This document shows positions 46,246 through 58,199 of a stretch of 64,000 bases of DNA, one piece after another; position 1 is the stretch's first letter; the number at the start of each line of letters is the position of its first letter. This stretch comes from Seriola aureovittata. Lineage: Eukaryota > Chordata > Actinopteri > Carangiformes > Carangidae. A model generated the notes under the pieces. That model ran no database searches. It was not told the DNA's origin and saw only the letters and a program-made list of their open reading frames with translations. The stretch covers positions 9,736,001-9,800,000 of the forward strand of contig NC_079381.1 of assembly GCF_021018895.1 (NCBI RefSeq), in the 5' to 3' direction. The translations under genes and the position numbers were made by a program.

Positions 46246-49200
46246 TAGTTTGTGTTGGGGAAGTAGCGGTGACAATCAGAATTTAAGTGTCAGCCTGTGT
46301 TCAGGCTATTGTGGAAATAACTGTTGCCATTTTCATTTTACCAAAAAAGGAGAACTTCTATTTTCATTAAATGTTTGTTTATTTAAAACCAGCCTACATC
46401 CGTGTAGTATGTTACTGTATCATCATGCATAATATCCTACGGAGAAATAATGGTAATGTGTGATTGGGTGCGGGTCTTTAAATTGTGGAAAAATAATTAA
46501 TTTGGGTGGGTGGTGGGTGGATGATTTATGCATACATGTGGATTCGGTTGACATCAGAGCTGATCCACGCATTACTAATACAGATAGGTCAGAATAAAAC
46601 AGCCTCCCTTCTCCTGAACAGACCTGCATTTCAAGATACTGAATTTATACAGTTAAAGTGTAAACAATACCCTCAAATACATAGCTTAAAGGAATTCAAG
46701 AATATGACATCCATCCATGCAAGCATGCATGACCGCTGAGGTGAAATAGTGTCATCTTCACAACCCTGCAGTCGATGTGATAATGTATGATAATACCTTT
46801 GGAAAACCTCCCATTGCTGTCTGAAAGAGTGAAGAGAGAGTGTTTGTGTACACAAGACATTTGGCCCAGACAAGAAATAATTTTCCCAGTTCCCTTGTGT
46901 TTGGTGAGCAGGGGAAGCCGAAGAGGTTATATTTGCAAATAGAAATTGATAGAAAAAATGCAATAAATAGACAGAGAGAAGAAAAATACGAGGCTACCCC
47001 CAAGACAAAAAGTGCTTGCCGGTCTTCAAGTTGACAGTTGCGTAAGGCAGTCTATAGTTGCTTTTCACATATCACAAATCATTTATCATCCACTTCCTGT
47101 GCGTCTGTGGCTAGATGGAGTACAAGCAGATCTAAGTGTGCTGGTGTGACTTTCCACACCTGAATATGAAGGACTGCTAGTGCAGAGGAGAGCTGACAAT
47201 GACAATGATAGGAAACACAAAACACTCACCTCACAGACCTGTCACAAACAGTGAACCACCGCTGACAACTGTTCCATTACTGGTGACTGAAAAAAGTAAC
47301 ACAGGGAAAGCACACAGAGAAAGAGAGGGAAGGTGAAAAAAGGTTGTAAACACTGGGTAAATGATTGCCCTGTGTGAAATGTAAAGCACAGAGCAGGTCC
47401 AACAGTTGCATTAGTGACCCTGAGAGAGTCACTGTTGGCGTCAGAAACACACACAGCCGATTGTACTTTGATCAAACACACACTCCAACATCTGCTAGGT
47501 CACCTACTCATTCTTGTTATTGAACTATTTTTTTGTTATAGGAAAGACACATTCTGTGCTGCTCACTAAATCTCAGTCAATACAGTTTCTCTGTAGAAAT
47601 GTCATTCACAGCTGATGTTTGTTGTCATGTCAATATATGGATATGGTGGCATTTTCCAAAGCTACACTGTTCATACTGCGGGTGCATGTCTTTCTGTGTG
47701 TGTTTTAGATTTGTATTGGACATAGAGGCAGCCTAGCAATGAATATAATCCCAAATGCTGAGTAGACAGGAAGAAGACATTCACACAGTGTCCACGCCTG
47801 GCACAGCACGTCTCATTATCTGCTCATTTTGTCAGGAGGGCTGCTGGTGGGGGTGTTGGTGAGAGTGAGGAGATAGAGAGGGGCTGAGAGGAAGAGGGGG
47901 AGGTAGGGGGAGACAGAAGGCAGAGTAAGAGAGAAAGACTCACAGAGAATACAAAAAGGTACAACCATTAAAATAATTGAGGAGGAAAAGGGAGTGGATG
48001 AGGAAATACAGCTGTGCAGAAGGAGAGACGAAGGAGATAAATGACACATAAACATCACGTAAAGCAAAGAGAGGGCAGGAAGAAGGATGAGAAAAAAAGA
48101 CACATGAAGATAAATTGCAGCACAGCTCAGTTACCCATGGGAAAACAGCAAAACAGTGTGAATATCGATGTCCCTCTCTTCTCTTTTTTGCTCTTTCTAT
48201 CCTATACTGTGTACCACAGGGTGCAAAAGTCCACATGTGTGAAAAGTCTGTTTATGCAACCCGGTTATCCACCTATAGAGAAAGGGTTTGAAAGTCAGCG
48301 TATTGGATGGACATCTATGGCATTATCCTCAACATCGATTACAAATTTGAAACTAACTGATACTAGTTAGTTTGTTAGCTATGTAACCTTGGCAATAGTA
48401 TGGTTGCATATGGTAGCCTACCGCCGTAGCTTGGTAGGCCTCAGTGGTAAATGAAAATAGTGATGGTTAATCAGCACTGAGATGAGCCAGACAGATGGAC
48501 AAATTCACACTAAAAATTTAAGAAATTCTGTGTCTTGTAGCTTGCAAGCTCAGTGACAAAATGACCACCTGGTATTGAGTTGTTTGTTAATAAAGTTAAA
48601 CAACAACAACAACAACAACAACAATAGGTTGGATGTTAGGCCATGCTGGGGGAATAGCTGAAGTTGCTGACTGTTTAGTTGTGACATCACAAAATTATGG
48701 AAGCCCTGATTGCTCGTCTTAAGGCACAGTTTTTGAATACTGGTCGTATGCATTTCTTTGTGGATTGAGCGTTTTGATACTTTCACAATATTTATATAGC
48801 ACCTTGACCTGCTTTATAAATCAAAAAAGACATGGAAATCTCACTTTACACAATATAGGACCTTTAAATTGACTTTAGAAACGCTCTGATCTGGACTTTT
48901 TACACTTTCATTGTCAATAAAAACAAACAGAAATACAGCAGACAAACAGACACTGGCAGCCAAATCGACTCAAAGCAGTGGGGGTTGCATACGAAGAGAA
49001 CATCTTGGCTGTGGTGGGGGCTCGTCTCTGCTCTGCAGCAGACACAGACGTGGTTTAAATCTGTCTTTTTATTTTTTGCCCAACAGCTAAAATGCATGTT
49101 CAGTCAGGCAGATTGGCCCAAGGTGGGCCCCTTCATAACTGGAAGAACCGTGGGCCTGGGGCACCCTCTGCCCCCTGCTCGGTCCGCTAAAGTTTGAAGA

Positions 49201-50526
49201 GAATCTTTGTTGAAACATTAAAAATAAATGTTCTCTTTAATATGATGTAAACAACAAATGACGACAAGACAGAAAGTTAGTTTGGGCGCCATGATGTGTT
49301 CTGCCAAATGCATTTCTCTCATGCAAAATAGTTGCATGAGCTTTACCTTGCCGTTGCATGCAATCCAGAGTCTGCAAAAAAAGAAATGGTCAAAAGACTG
49401 AGATATCCTGACTTTCAGTCCCTACTATTGAACTCAATCCTACATTTCCCATAAAGCAACTATATATCTCGTTTACTAGATGAGTAAATTGTGTGTAAAT
49501 TTGGTAGTGTGCTTTTTTAATAACTGGTTTTTGAGACTTGTAAAAAATAAGCCCATTGGTCATCTGTGGAAGCAACTTATTATTACCCATAGTTATTTTA
49601 TAAAATCTTATTGAAAATAAGGGTCAGTCAATGTATATCTGAGAAAATAAAGGTTGTGTTATTGTTAGTATCCCTCTGGTGGCTGTAGCAGTTATGACGG
49701 GAGCAACGGAAAAACTCGGGTGAGGTGGTGTAAAGGGAGCAACAAAGTCTGCATTAGGAGGAGATTGGATTGGATGGATGAATTGACAACACACATGTAT
49801 TGTTGCCATGACAACCATGGTCCAGCATGCCTGCTCCTTGTACACTCCTATGGCTCATATTCGAGGATAGGGAGTGACCTATATGGTTGTTTAAATTGGA
49901 GGACTTGTTAGATTGATCAAAATGCAGGTATAAAATTGAGCCATATATGGATTAGATACCATTTGGTAAGTTATTTACAGGTTGTTGCCACACCATTTAT
50001 TTCACATGTATGGATCTAATATGCAGTGTGATGAGTTTTGAACTGATATCAGACTACACCAGATGTTGACTAATAAATATGATACCCTAAACATTACTGC
50101 TGCTGCTTTTGACAGTGGTAATTCTTTTAGATTAATGGCATGTTCATTTCAGTCACTAGAATGTTTTTTGCTGGATCTCTGCTGGGCGCTGAAAACCCTC
50201 CTTCATCACCTCAACACACAAATCCATGGGCTATAAGCAATGAGAACAGTGATTTAAAACACACCGTTCATGTTCCAGTGGAGAGTAATCACAGAGTGTG
50301 AACTCTATTTCATTGATTCACCCTCAGTTTCTGTCTCTGCCTCCTCCCCTCGCTTTCTTTCTGCTGTGTCTTCGCTCTTCCGAACAATAACTGTCAGTCT
50401 AACTCTGTTGTTTTTCCATGCAGATCAGGATGAAGTAAAATTGAAGCACAGAATGATAAAAAGGGAGGATGTGGGGAAAGGTGGGGGGGTGACGTGCACA
50501 GACTCAGAAACCTGCAGGAGAATAAG
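46246..50526. other. Non-coding stretch, no gene recognised
   Basis: No recognisable exon. Purine-rich block at about 47860-47945, (CAA)n at 48601-48624 and a transposon remnant at 48630-48867, listed separately. ORFs overlapping the purine-rich block are low-complexity artefacts. Confidence 0.5.
48630..48867 (+). mobile_element. Truncated TTAA-type DNA transposon remnant
   Basis: Blocks GTTGTGACATCACAAA, GTATGCATTTCTTTGTGG, ATTGAGCGTTTTGATAC, TATTTATATAGCACC, CATGGAAATCTCACTTT and ACAATATAGGACC followed by TTTAA match a fish repeat that I recall with AGGTCC termini next to TTAA. The opposite end is missing. Assignment to a piggyBac or Kolobok-like group is inference. Confidence 0.45.
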
Positions 50527-50665
50527 TTTCTTAAAGGAACTAGTTGTAAGTTGTAACGTTAGCATTAACAGCTGTTTACTTGCCAGTCTAAAAGAAATGT
50601 CGTGAGTTCAGCTTGAACCTTCATTCCTTCACTCACTGAGGGCTGTCTCCAGCGGTTGAAAGCAA
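50527..50665 (-). repeat. Dispersed repeat family R1, inverted copy
   Basis: The reverse complement has CTGGAGACAGC, GTGAGTGAAGG, GCTGAACTCACGACATTTC, AACAGCTGTTAATGC and TAACGTT, in the same order as 46079-46245, ending near TTCCTTTAAG. Confidence 0.65.
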
Positions 50666-50864
50666 CCCCTTTTGTTTTGCTTTTATTTCTATCACATTTT
50701 GTCTTGTACTGAAGTCAGCAAGCTAGCCAGTCAGACTGTCTCATCACTGTCTGATATTGAGTCAGTATGTAGGCTGCTCTGAAGAAGCGCTTCTCAGATG
50801 GTCAATTAAATCTCTTGCATTGTAAACACAATGACGGCTGAAGCTCTTGTCAAGCCTGCTCAGT

Positions 50865-50935
50865 ACACAGCTGCTAATGCTAACACTGGCTATGTAACAA
50901 TAGCAAAACTTAGAAATAGCTTCTTCAAAGAGGAG
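50865..50935 (+). repeat. Dispersed repeat family R1, partial copy
   Basis: ACAGCTGCTAATGCTAAC, TGGCTATGTAACAATAGC and AAAACTTAG match the right part of 46079-46245. It lies 200 bases from an inverted R1 copy, so the pair may be the two ends of one element. Confidence 0.65.
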
Positions 50936-53900
50936 CATATTGATTGGCTGGGTGGTTCATTGGGATAAATTCATGTAAATTTCAGGTATTAAATACACCA
51001 TTGCTGTTTTGTTTGTTTGTTTTGTTTACCTTAACTACAGTTCTGCTTTTAAAAACTACATTTGCTGAATTTTGCATTTTTGCTTGCACAGTACAACACA
51101 TACACTACATACAGTAGCACGCCGAACTGAATCAACTGCAATTAGACGGCAAGGCATAATTGAAAACAGTAGTATGAACAATCCAAAGTATGTAGAATGA
51201 ATGAATATGAATTTAAACATGCCGCTGTCATGATTCAAATTCCAACAATGCACTGCTAATGCTTCAAAGTACTTATTGAAGAATCTAACAAGGTGAATCA
51301 AAAGATCATGTCTCAATCTGTAATTGCCCTTGTTCAAATGCAGACATTTCAGCACACGCAAACACATCCTTCATCGTTATTGAGAAAATAAATGACTGTG
51401 TAGAGGAGTACCTTGCAAGTTTACAGAGACCAGGCAAGCCGCTTCACTCCTTTACAGACGGGTGCCTGATTTCAATATACTGATGAAAGACACGCTGCCA
51501 TTTTCTGTTTTGTTTATCATCATTACCTGAACTGACAGGGCCCTGGCATCGTTTTGTTTCCCTCTTCGCTCCCTAACATGGATAGATTTGCTAGATGCTG
51601 GCAGACAGGTTTTGTTACTGTCACTTCCGTGTGTTGTGTGCTGTGGAGTTGCAATGGAGATTCATGAGTAGGTGCACTGCCATAAAGACTTCTGGAGGAC
51701 TCAATATTGCATCTCTTGAAAACTGGCCTTACAAGTAACATTATGTTAAAAGACAGAAGAATGTATGCATCTCTATCTTTATGCCTACTCCATAGTAAAA
51801 TGATGGAAAACTTTTACAGTAGAATGGCACTATCCCCTGTATTACGTATTTATGTACTTTAGATGATGATTCCTGTTATTGTTCGATTACAATCGACGTC
51901 TCTTTGCATCTGTGACACTGAGGAGGAGTTCTTTGAATTGCCGTCCCGTGACACACTCAACAAATGTGCTATGCAGCTAAAACTAAATAATTACTCTATG
52001 AGAGACCGCTAAAAGTAGAACACCAGCACAAATTTAGAGCAGCTATCTAGGGATCGAGCCTTATTCTGGACTTCATGCTACAGTGGTTTGCCTTGAGGAA
52101 TTGTTGTGTATCACATAAATAGAGTGGAATGTATTTTGCTAAAGAAATAAGATATTATATTTATCTCTCTGCGTAAGGTACGGTGTATACCTACCCGCTA
52201 ACTCTTTAATGTATCACAGGATACGGCAAACTAGTCTTTCTCCCGTAGTAGACAGTTGGGCTCCATTACTATCAGTAACTTGTATCATATAATGAGCTAA
52301 TTACTGAATGATTGGCTACTGTAGAAAAATACCTACTGTGTATCAAAGCTGGGGTTTAATTTGATTAGAACATTAGAATTGGATTTAAATTGTGCAGGTG
52401 CAGAGTCGCCCACCATGAATGTAGGTTTACTGGGCTCTGATTGGTTCTTCGGGGCCCCTGAAAGGTTGGGAGCTTTAGAAGAAGCGAGCAACAATCACGT
52501 GCATTGGAAACTCCTGCCAAAAAACGACTGTGAAACACCAGCAGTGTGTAGTGAGAAATATTACACACCCATGTTTGTACAGATTCTATGATTAGTGACA
52601 ATACAATTTTTCTGCAAGATCAGGCAGGCTCACTGCTGTCATATAGCTTTTTTATATTCTCCCAACAATACACATGGACTCTGTGTATGCAGAGTGTGTA
52701 CACACAGGCCTGTGCGACAACTCAATTGCATTCATGAAATGGAGTCACGCAGCTTCAGGATGATTGCGAGTTGAAGATGAAGGATGTTCAATTCAAGTAG
52801 ATATGTCTGTGACTTCATTTGTACAGCCTTGCGTGTGCCTCATCTCTCATGTGCACTTGTTGTCTCTACGTTAGATGCAATCGTGCACACTTTGTAATCG
52901 TTGTGTTCTGTTTGGACTTATCATTGACATTTTCCACAGTAATCGAACAATAATACATGACATTTCCAATATTTGCAGTGAGTGTTTCTCCAAATAGACA
53001 GTTTTACGTTTATTCCCTGTGTTGCCTTTATTGCTTCCCGTCTTCCACACCATGCACTCCTCTTATCCGACTTCTGAGGACAGGTGTCAGTCACAGAAAG
53101 TAATGAGCAAATTCAGGACACTGGTTAGTACAACAGTTGGAAATAAAGCACGCCATAAGCCAGCCGTGAACTTACCTTCCAAATAGATTGTTTAAAAACC
53201 TAGGGAATTTCTCTACTGCAAAATGTCAGATGAGTGACTGATTATAGCAACCTCATTCATCATTGCTCTATCTTTTCTTTACTTCTTCACCTGAAATTTG
53301 AGGCTTATACATTCACATCAGATAGTTTCTAGGTGCTTATATGAATATCATGTTTGTGAAATAAAACATATGCAGAAATGCATCAGGAAAATAAATTGAC
53401 TTGCAATTGATTTATGGAACTGAAATTGTGCCTGAGACAGAAAAACAAGTTTATTCCATGCGCTTGAAAGATATTTAAATCACAGATGCAAATCATTTCT
53501 TTCATATGCCTGTTTACTCCTGTTCTTAGTTTATGAGTTTATGGAACATGGATTAGATATAAGATGTGTACCAATTCAGGGGCCGCATCCTTCGGGGGAT
53601 CCCATCTGGTCCACGAAGGTGTGGCCCCTCGTAGCCATCGTTGACTGCGAAGGCCGAACCAAAATGAGACCAGTCTGGTCTATGAGTTTTGTCCACTTCT
53701 ATCGTTGCATCGCAAGACTTGGCTCCTATCACCTAGCAACCCTGACAACACGTAACTATTTTCACAAAAACATGACGTTTCAAAGCCCTTGGTTGTTTTT
53801 TTTTTTTTAACGGCTTTACTGTTAGCTGTTGAACTGAGCTGAAACCTAATACTTACATTTAAAAATGTAATCTTCTGGATCTTTGTTGGTGTTGTTTGCT

Positions 53901-56270
53901 TTCATTCATCCTGCACAATGAATCTTGAGATAGGTTGGGCGACAAAAGATCCACCTGTCGGAGAGAAAAAAAAGGCCGTATTTCTCTACCATATTTGAAG
54001 GAGCCTTCCAAATTGGACAACTTAGTTGTGCTGCTGTCACGCAGTCAGTCTTCAAATGCAGCCTCTGAAGCATGTGGCCACTGAATTGGGACACAGTTAT
54101 AGAATAATTTAAGTTGTTTTTAATTCAGTCAATATAATGGCCCTGTAATAAGTACGGCATCTGAAATGTGTTCGTTTTAATTATTGTGGACACTGTTTCC
54201 ACAATAATGATGAAATAAAATAAAATAAATTAAAATAAAAGTCTAGGGTGATGATGCTCATGATATAACAGTTATACTAACACCAGATGTCCATTAGTGC
54301 ATGCTGGTTCTGGCCAGTGCTGCTCTTTTCCTCCTGATTTTTCCTTTAAGGCTTTAAAGAAACAGAGCTTTGCTTGTCTCCTGCCAACGTTAATGAAGCA
54401 CTTGTTACCTATAAAGAAGGAAACGTGTGTTTTGAATTATTTATTTACTTATTGAATTCAAGTGGCAGATAATTTGCAGTAGTTCCCTTTCATTTATTGC
54501 TGTTACTGGCCTTTAGGGCAACACACACAGCAAAAACCATGACCATGCAGATGCTTTTAAGTTTTTTCCTTGTTGCTGGAGGAACAGATGCTATAAGTCA
54601 GAATGTTTTTAATTAATCAGCAACTGCTGCCTAATCTCAGCAAACACAGATTATTGGAGGATTGTTAAAATCCTTAATTATATTTTGCTTTTAAAGATGC
54701 TAGTAACTAAGGCTTAGGAAAAGCTCTGCACAATATTAGATATGAAGATATTTAGGTCTGTTGCATGGATATATAACTTTTTCTTTTTCTAAGAGGAAAA
54801 AGAGCAAATAGACTCTAAAATCAACTTAAGATAAACAATCCATTGGGTACATTGGGTACAAATTGGATATCAAATCCTTTACTCTCAAGCCACATAGTTA
54901 TTAAGTCAGAGATTCAACTGTATTTTTTGAAGTGAAAAAACCCCCCCAAAAAAACAAAAAAAACGTTCCAATAGTGCATGCAGTATTTGTCAGATAAGCA
55001 GTAGGCAGACAGGATAAGGAGCTCATGCTAAGAGCCAGGTAGAAATACTCACTTCAAAACTGGGCTGCTCAGAGCGTCTGCCATTAAGAATCTCACATGT
55101 ACTGCACTTACAGGCTCTGTGGGACAGGCTCTCGGTCAGGGAGGAGAATGCTGCTCCCAGTGAATGGCACTGAAATGTTTTAGTTTTAATGGCCAACATA
55201 GACTACCATCACAACCGTCCACGAAATTGGTGTAGAAGCTTTCCCTCCCATCCATTTATTATCCGTCCTGTAAAAGATTGTGAGCTGCTAGAGATGATTC
55301 TAATGGTGCTCTGTGTTAAAGGCAAATGGCCTGGCCGTGTCCCATATGTTTCAAAGGTTTAATTCTTAGGCTGACACAATCAGAGCAGAATCTAGACTTT
55401 CCAGATCACATGAAATGCATGGTTGTGGACTATGAGAGGAATACACGGACAAAGGGAGACAAAAACATTAGACGAGTAAAATGCCAAATACTGATGAACA
55501 GTTTATTTCAGCTGTGTTGCTGTGTAATGAGAAGAGACTGATACATTTTGAGTGTATGCAAATGGACCTCCACAGAAAAGGTTATCTAATCAAAGGACAT
55601 CATCTCTGCACTAACTGCTTGATCTCAGTGTAATGAAGTTTCAGTTATGATAAAAAGTTAAAGTCATGAGAAGAAATAGATCCTGATAAATAGAAGTCCT
55701 GTTAACAAATCCCCCTGCAGTGAATAGATCAAAACATTATTACGCACAGATTTACGAGGTGTAATTATCTGTATGGGTCTCAAGTTGTCTGCCAAACACG
55801 GCTAATTCATCTCCTCTCCTGAACTACAGGGATGAGCAAGATGTGATGTGGGGAAATATCAGGAAAAGGGATTTGTATAACGCCTTATTCTTTCATAGAT
55901 TTTATACACTTAGAGAGATAAAAATTAGCTACCCATACACAGATGTAATATATGTACATATATTGAATCTCCATATGTATCAAATATATATACATATAAA
56001 ATAAAAAGGTGAAAATTATATACGAAACCTATTAGAAACTGGAACAATTTAATGTATTGACATATATGTCTAGCCCATACAAATATGTATGTGCACTTAT
56101 ATTGTAGACATATGTTACATAAATATATATCCATCCCAAAGCCTGTCAATACATGTTGATATTATATACAGTAGGGCCCAAATTTTACCATGGGTATTTC
56201 ATAAACTTATACCTTTGTATATCCAGAGGATGTACATATGTGATAATAATATATCCCCTTATAGGCATCA
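50936..56270. other. Non-coding stretch, no gene recognised
   Basis: No recognisable exon. About 53570-53760 is GC-richer than its surroundings and may be a DNA transposon piece (CAATTCAGGGGCCGCATCC, with GGCCGCATCCTTCG and CGAAGGCCG in inverse orientation). The 54440-54720 and 55220-55640 blocks have complex sequence with homeodomain-like (TTAATTAATCAG) and TCF-like (CTAATCAAAGG) motifs, possible enhancers. Confidence 0.45.
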
Positions 56271-56272
56271 TA

Positions 56273-56485
56273 CACTGTTTCTCATAAAGTTGAAATAAAA
56301 TATTTTTAAAAATATTTTTTTCAGCACCAAACAAATGCTATGCATGAATTCATTTCACCTGGGTAATTGGGACACATAATGTAATCATTGCACCTGGTCA
56401 AAAGTGATTACTGATGCATTTAAATAGGAATAAACAGAGGATTGTGTATGAAAACAAAATTATTCCAACTTTATGGGCAACAGTG
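56273..56485. mobile_element. Mariner/Tc1-like MITE, 213 bp
   Basis: The left end CACTGTTTCTCATAAAGTTG and the inverted right end CACTGTTGCCCATAAAGTTG continue as AAATAA/GAATAA, so about 25 bases of terminal inverted repeat differ at only a few positions. Both ends are flanked by TA (56271-56272 and 56486-56487), the target of Tc1/mariner elements. There is no coding capacity. Confidence 0.8.
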
Positions 56486-56487
56486 TA

Positions 56488-57670
56488 TATGGCAACATCA
56501 CTCACAGGATATAGGAAAGGATATGTTATATATTACATTTCTGTATGGGTAGTTACAGTTGTAGATGTGACTTGGCATATGTGGCTTAGTAAGAACAAGA
56601 AGACAAATAGGCTACATAAAAATGTGAGAAGGAAAAAAAACACACAAAAGAAACAAATGAGTAAAATAAATAATAGCTGAAGCTGGGCTGCAAAAACTAA
56701 AGCTAACAGCGTGAAAAGTGATCCCTCTCAAAGCCTTCATTGTTACTGAGTGTTGTCCAGATGGGAACCAGCAAGCCCGATCCATTTGTCGATTGGACTC
56801 TTTGACCACTTGCATTTCATTTCCCAGTATTGGATCGTTTTGGTGTTGTTTGTACCAGACAGAGACAGAGAGACTTGTTGTGACACAAGCACCTCTCTGT
56901 TCAAAAACAATTTTCTTTTTAGATAGGCAGCCAGACGTGAAATATCACGCACTTTTGGGAGAGCTTTTAAAGTTACATTACACAGAGCAGTCATACAGAA
57001 GATGCTCATTTCAGGATCAGTGTTCTTGTTATTCCTCTTTGTGTTGCTTCTAATTTTATTTCCCAGCACACATACAAACACATCCTTCTCTCAAACAATC
57101 TAAACAATATCTATACTACTGCTCACTGAAAGAGCTTTCTACCCTTAGCCATACAAGTCTTAGCAGCCAGTGTGTGATTTCAGGAAAGTTCTCAAAGTAC
57201 AAAGAAATTGAACCAAAGTGGCAGTTCAGTAAACTGCTGCTTCAAGGTTTTCTTGTACTCCTCAATGCTCCTCCACACAGAAGCACAGGAACAATACTAT
57301 AGTCTGACCACTAGTTTTAATTATTTCAGCCACTTTTCAATCAAATGAAATCATGATTTTCCATTTGTTTTACATCAGAATCAGAACTGCAAGGTTGGTG
57401 CTGCATAACAATAAACAATAAAGACAGTGAGTGGTGTAGTGCCCTACTAATTATGTTTATATATTTGTTTTATATGCCTTTCAGTTCATTCCTTTTATAT
57501 TTCGTATATGGAGATATTGGCTCAGTATGAAGTTCTATTTGGACATAAATATGGTGAAATGTATGTTTTTGATAAGGTACCGAAGTTCCCTATGTTTGGA
57601 GTGAAGTCGGTGATGTTGCTAAATTAGGACAAACGCTGTAGCAAGTGCACAAGGCGTGAGCTATTGCTAT
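56488..57670. other. Non-coding stretch, no gene recognised
   Basis: No recognisable exon on either strand; short ORFs show no family resemblance. Confidence 0.5.
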
Positions 57671-57673
57671 TAA

Positions 57674-58196
57674 TGCTGCTTTCAGACAGGACGCGGCAAG
57701 TGCACCACCGCGCCCTGAGGCCCATTATTTCTAATGTCTTGCGCCACGCCACCACTGTTTGCGTGCCGTCTGAACTTTGACCGCGGCACGCTGTGACGAC
57801 CAACCGCGTAGCCAATTGAAACACAGAAATGGAAATATGGCGCCAAATGAAAATGGAGAATAAACTGATCCTTTGTGTCTCTGAATACCCCGAAATACAA
57901 GCCCTCTCTGTTTTTTCTACCAGAGTAGGCATGTCAGGTGTGTTAGAAGGCTTGTTGCAGGTAGGCACTATGTGCAAATATAGTGCTAACGCTTTCTTCT
58001 GAGCACAGGAAAGATACATCTTTAAGCAACGGAACACACCGGAAGCTTCCTGCAGTATGGATGTGTCCACTCATATACATCTCTGGTCACGCTAGAAGTT
58101 TTGAAAAGTCCGCCCGTTCTTTGCTCTGTCCGCCGCCAGTTCGCAGGACAGTGCGCTGAACCGAGCGGTCAAGTCGCGTTCTGTCTGAAAGCAGCA
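57674..58196. mobile_element. PIF/Harbinger-type transposon, non-autonomous, 523 bp
   Basis: Terminal inverted repeats of 24 bases match at 22 positions; both begin TGCTGCTTTCAGACAG and continue ACGCG-like. They are flanked by TAA duplications at 57671-57673 and 58197-58199, the 3-bp T-W-A target typical of PIF/Harbinger. The element is GC-richer than its flanks. A 148-codon minus-strand ORF (58070-57624) starts inside it and runs out past the left end; it may be the remnant of a coding region or chance. Confidence 0.85.
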
Positions 58197-58199
58197 TAA

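Noticed and set aside
47816..48236. Minus-strand Leu/Ser-rich ORFs
   Set aside because: Antisense of a purine-rich low-complexity block.
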